64,000 nucleotides of DNA from Pseudomonadota bacterium. GTDB taxonomy: Bacteria > Pseudomonadota > Gammaproteobacteria > Burkholderiales > SG8-39. The notes beneath the pieces are model-generated. The model did no database searches. It was not told the origin of the DNA and saw nothing but the letters and a program-made list of their open reading frames with translations. Below are positions 61,172 through 64,000 of the stretch, piece after piece. A program made the translations under genes and the position numbers. The first letter of the stretch is position 1; every line of letters starts with the position of its first letter. The DNA lies in assembly GCA_947455195.1 (NCBI GenBank), contig CANGMI010000005.1, positions 254,609 through 318,608 on the forward strand. The letters run 5' to 3'.

Positions 61172-62161
61172 TCAGACCACGACAGGCGTCATGATCCCCG
61201 ACGGAAAGATCTCCTCGGGCGTGAACCGACGGTGCGCTATGCCCTGCTGCCAGGTGTAGAGCGCCATCTGCTCCCAGGTCGGACGGTTGGCTTCGATACC
61301 GAACGGGAATGGATCGCCGCCAAACTGGTCGCGCATGCGTCGCGCATAGATCGGCAGCCAGGCGAGCGGATAGCGCGATACGGCCGGGTCGAGCAGTCGC
61401 TCGACGCTGCGGCGTTTCGATTCCAGAAAGGCATCGTAGAGGCTGCGTGCGACCCACGGATGCGATTCGACGATCGAGCGCTTCATCGCGATGATGTGCA
61501 TGATCGGCCAGACGTGAGTGCGTGCGTAGTAGGCCTCTTCCATTTCGAGGTGCTCCGGGAAAAGGCGTACCACATCGGGGTGGCCTTGCAGGAAGCAATC
61601 GGGTGGGCGGGCGATGATTGCACAGTCGATGTCGCCGGCCGCCAGCATGTCGCTGATCGATCGGTCGGCGACGCGGGTCAGACGAACGCCGACTGGCAGG
61701 TTGAGTTCCACCTTCTCGGCTCGGCCCGGCGTGTTGACCCCAGCCTGCACCCATTCGACCGCGTCGAGATGAACATCCATCTCGTTGTGCAGCCAGCCCC
61801 GCATGTAGACCGCGGCCGAATGCGCCCATTCCGGCGAGGCCACTCGGCGACCGCGCAGGTCGGCCGCATTGCGGATCCCGCTGCGCCGGTTGACGTAGAA
61901 CGAACTGAACCGGAAGAGCCGCGAACACACCACCGGCAGGCCTACGATGTCGCTGTCATCGCGGGTGACCTGGGCCGAGAACTTGGCGAACGACAGTTCC
62001 GACACGTCGAATTCGCGGTTGGCCGTGAAGCGCGCAAAGCATTCGTGATGACTCAGGAGCAACCAGTTGGGATCGATGCCCTGGGCACGCACCACCCCCG
62101 ACCTGAAGTCACGGAAGTGGTCGTAGTCGGTCGTGGCGATGGAAAGTGGCAGCAGTGACAT
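61172..62161 (-). CDS. 4,5-dihydroxyphthalate decarboxylase (Pht5)-like protein
   Basis: 329 residues from ATG 62161; ATG 62257 is an in-frame alternative, but similarity begins at LPLSIATTDYDHF. No signal peptide. The family pattern is clear: FTANREFDVSELSFAKF, VGLPVVCSRLFRFSSFYVN, GRRVASPEWAHSAAVYMRGWL, VEWVQAGVNTPGR and PEEIFP at the end. These proteins have the periplasmic-binding-protein fold but act in the cytosol, as in phthalate degradation. With two class II aldolases downstream it forms an aromatic-acid unit. Decarboxylase activity is inferred by family. Confidence 0.8.
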   Translation of the reverse strand: MSLLPLSIATTDYDHFRDFRSGVVRAQGIDPNWLLLSHHECFARFTANREFDVSELSFAKFSAQVTRDDSDIVGLPVVCSRLFRFSSFYVNRRSGIRNAADLRGRRVASPEWAHSAAVYMRGWLHNEMDVHLDAVEWVQAGVNTPGRAEKVELNLPVGVRLTRVADRSISDMLAAGDIDCAIIARPPDCFLQGHPDVVRLFPEHLEMEEAYYARTHVWPIMHIIAMKRSIVESHPWVARSLYDAFLESKRRSVERLLDPAVSRYPLAWLPIYARRMRDQFGGDPFPFGIEANRPTWEQMALYTWQQGIAHRRFTPEEIFPSGIMTPVVV

Positions 62162-62300
62162 GCGTGTCCCGGATGGAAGGACGAGTGATGCGTGGCTGAG
62201 AATGCCCCGGAGCGTGATGATACCGTCATCGAGTTGGCACCTTTGGTTAGAATCCATCTGATAGAAAGGCGCAGACAGACAGGCGCAGGAGACACAATTC

Positions 62301-63389
62301 ATGGCTGCTGCCGACCATCGGCAACGCGCGCAAGGGGGCTCGATTCGCACTGACAGACCGGGAGCGGTTGGCCTGGCGGGGCGCTCGCGCGAACCCGGCA
62401 GGCGACCCCTCGGCCGTCTCGCGGGCATGCTTGCCGCGTTGCTGCTCGCGCTTGGGAGCGGGATGCCCGCGATGGCACAGACAGCAGGGGCGTTCCCGTC
62501 GCGGGTCGTGACACTGGTGGTGCCGTTCACGGCGGGGAGCGGCAGCGACATTCTGGCGCGCATTCTGGGGCCCCTGCTTGCCGAGCGCTGGGGGCGTCCG
62601 GTGGTGGTCGACAATCGCGCCGGAGCCAGCGGCAATATCGGTGCCGACTTCGTGGCGAAGGCGCCGCCCGATGGCCATACGCTGCTCATGGCCATCAACA
62701 CGATGACGATGGCGGCCAACCTGTACCGCAACCTGCCGTTCGATCCGCTGGCCGATTTCGAGCCCGTTGGTCGCCTCGCGACCGGCGGTTACATGCTGGT
62801 CGCGCATCCGGGTGTCTCGGCGACTGACTTGCGGGCCTTTCTGGCCATGGTGCGGGCCGCGCCTGGGCGGTCGAACTACGCTTCACCCGGGGTGGGTACG
62901 CCTCATCACCTCGCGATGGAACTGTTCAAGCTCCGAGGCGGGTTTGATGTCGTGCACGTTCCCTACAAAGGCCTGGCTGGCGCCGTCACCGATCTCCTGG
63001 GCGGGCAGGTGCAGGTCATGTTCGCCAGCGTGCACTCGGTGCTGCCCCATGTGCAGGCAGGACGTCTGCGGCCGCTGGCCATCACCGGGGAGCAGCGCAG
63101 TGCGCTCGTACCTGCCGTCGGCACGTTCCGTGAACAGGGCTTCGATACCATGGATTCGATCGACTCCTGGTATGCGGTGATTGCCCCTGCACGTACCTCG
63201 ACAGCGCTGGTTGCCCGCCTCAACAGTGACTTTGCCGCCGTGATTGGCCAACCCAGCGTGCGTGAACAGTTGAAGGGGCAGGGGCTGGTGGTGGCAACCA
63301 ACAGTCCGGAGGCCATGAAGGCGCTCCTGCGCGATGACCTGGTTCGCTGGGGGCGTGTCGTCACGGAGGCCCGCATCAGCGCTGAATGA
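62301..63389 (+). CDS. Bug-family binding protein (7)
   Basis: Periplasmic receptor, 362 residues. CAGGAGA lies 9 bp before ATG 62301. The n-region is long (about 40 residues) before the hydrophobic core LAALLLALGSG and the AMAQTAG site. Marks: VVTLVVPFTAGSGSDILAR, VDNRAGASGNIGADFVAK, GTPHHLAMELFKLRGG and VHVPYKGLAGAVTDLLGGQ. The last two are nearly the same in the Bug protein at 13417-14400, its closest relative here. Divergent from the Pht5-like gene. Confidence 0.92.
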   Translation: MAAADHRQRAQGGSIRTDRPGAVGLAGRSREPGRRPLGRLAGMLAALLLALGSGMPAMAQTAGAFPSRVVTLVVPFTAGSGSDILARILGPLLAERWGRPVVVDNRAGASGNIGADFVAKAPPDGHTLLMAINTMTMAANLYRNLPFDPLADFEPVGRLATGGYMLVAHPGVSATDLRAFLAMVRAAPGRSNYASPGVGTPHHLAMELFKLRGGFDVVHVPYKGLAGAVTDLLGGQVQVMFASVHSVLPHVQAGRLRPLAITGEQRSALVPAVGTFREQGFDTMDSIDSWYAVIAPARTSTALVARLNSDFAAVIGQPSVREQLKGQGLVVATNSPEAMKALLRDDLVRWGRVVTEARISAE

Positions 63390-63476
63390 GTCATCCGGTC
63401 AGTCATCGGCCAGGCCGCGGTTGTAATCAAACAGGTGTGCGAGCCCGGGACGGGTGATGCACGGAGGAGACGTTCG

Positions 63477-64000
63477 ATGAACGCTGGTACGCGAGGTTTC
63501 ATGCGGGTTTCCACACCGGAGTCCATGCGGAGCCAGGGTGCTTCTGGCTTGCACCAGAAGGGGACCGGTTCGCGCCGATCGGGGCGCGCCATCGCATGGG
63601 CTGTCGCAAGACTGTGCGTCCTCGCCACGCTGGGTGCGATGGCGGCTTGTGCGCAGGCTCAGGAGCGCGAGTGGGCACCGATGCGTGCGATGCGGCTGGT
63701 CGTGCCACAGGCCGCAGGCGGCGGCGCTGACGCCATCGGCCGTATCATCGCCGGTGGCCTGGCCGAGCGACTCGGGAATCCGGTGGTGGTCGAGGATCAC
63801 CCGGGTGCCAATGGCAATCTGGGCGTGGAGGTCATGATGCGCGCGCCTGCCGACGGGCACACGCTGCTGCTGGCCTACACGTCGCTCGTTGCACTGAACC
63901 CTGCGGTGTACAGCAAGGTGTCCTACGATCCTGTACGGGATTTCACCGCCCTTGGCATGGTCTGCGACATGGCCATGGTGTTCGTCGCGAGTGCATCGGT
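63477..64000 (+). CDS. Bug-family binding protein (8), cut by the right edge
   Basis: First 174 residues of a further receptor. ATG 63477 has ACGGAGGAGA 6 bp upstream, and the frame is open to the end of the window. The N-terminus is long and basic, with the hydrophobic core WAVARLCVLATLGAMAAC and AQAQE as cleavage site; AAC could alternatively be a lipidation cysteine. Marks: MRLVVPQAAGGGADAIGR and EDHPGANGNLGVE, then the PADGHTLLLAY that follows in all family members. The usual VxNRPG is EDHPG here. Confidence 0.88.
   Translation, partial: MNAGTRGFMRVSTPESMRSQGASGLHQKGTGSRRSGRAIAWAVARLCVLATLGAMAACAQAQEREWAPMRAMRLVVPQAAGGGADAIGRIIAGGLAERLGNPVVVEDHPGANGNLGVEVMMRAPADGHTLLLAYTSLVALNPAVYSKVSYDPVRDFTALGMVCDMAMVFVASAS

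Noticed and set aside
61172-62161. ABC transporter substrate-binding protein
   Set aside because: It has the binding-protein fold but no signal peptide, and its motif series follows 4,5-dihydroxyphthalate decarboxylase-like proteins.

Overview
The window is GC-rich, densely coded bacterial chromosome. The suggested source is a betaproteobacterium of the Burkholderiales (Alcaligenaceae/Burkholderiaceae-like). The main argument is the expansion of Bug-type periplasmic binding proteins: eight copies lie here, one of them cut by the right edge. They sit among many small catabolic operons with ABC transporters, flavin and Rieske oxygenases, short-chain dehydrogenases, amidohydrolases and a molybdenum hydroxylase. 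This assignment is an inference from gene content, since no rRNA or other marker is present. I see no tRNA, rRNA, insertion sequence, integrase, CRISPR array or phage gene, and no recognisable transcription factor.

Layout. 1-2347: a membrane-anchored glutamate-1-semialdehyde-aminomutase-like aminotransferase (minus, cut by the left edge), divergent from a phosphatidylserine decarboxylase homologue. 2590-8834: an operon of an NMT1-type binding protein, two tandem AtzA/TrzN-type amidohydrolases, an ABC ATPase and two permeases. 9004-12111: a Bug protein, a sorbosone-dehydrogenase-like propeller and a dihaem cytochrome c. 12197-14400 (minus): a Bug protein and an FAD monooxygenase. 14516-20405: Bug, UbiD decarboxylase, Bug, Rieske oxygenase and an extradiol dioxygenase, followed by a tiny gene interrupted by TGA. 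20575-22950 (minus): a two-gene unit of a single-pass membrane protein and a potassium channel with two complete voltage sensors and one pore. 23405-26544: a secreted amidohydrolase and a convergent TauD-type oxygenase. 26545-26921: intergenic, with a Rieske gene fragment and a good sigma-70 promoter. 26922-29734: alpha/beta hydrolase, luciferase-like monooxygenase and SDR.

29809-34589 (minus): deacetylase, two SDRs, MetE-core protein and Bug. 34697-38434: NMT1-type protein, NtaA-type monooxygenase and a cytochrome c-propeller fusion. 38559-39275 (minus): a 2OG-Fe(II) oxygenase. 39407-45299: acyl-CoA-dehydrogenase-like flavoprotein, a fused LivH-LivM permease, LivG and LivF, with the matching Tat-exported binding protein convergent. 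45400-46500 (minus): Bug. 46674-56340: a three-subunit molybdenum hydroxylase, a complete Liv-type ABC transporter with a strong terminator after its binding-protein gene, and an NMT1-type protein. 56342-59451: CBS protein (minus), FAD monooxygenase and shikimate dehydrogenase. 59502-62161 (minus): a Pht5-like protein and two class II aldolases. 62301-64000: two Bug proteins.

Taken together this is a catabolic island for organic acids and aromatic or heteroaromatic compounds. Binding proteins capture the substrate, UbiD, Rieske, FAD, LLM and Mo enzymes hydroxylate or decarboxylate it, and extradiol dioxygenase, alpha/beta hydrolase, SDR and aldolase steps could carry it to central metabolism. 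No single substrate can be named from sequence alone. The item that fits none of this is the double-voltage-sensor potassium channel with its small membrane partner, which I consider the most interesting feature of the window.
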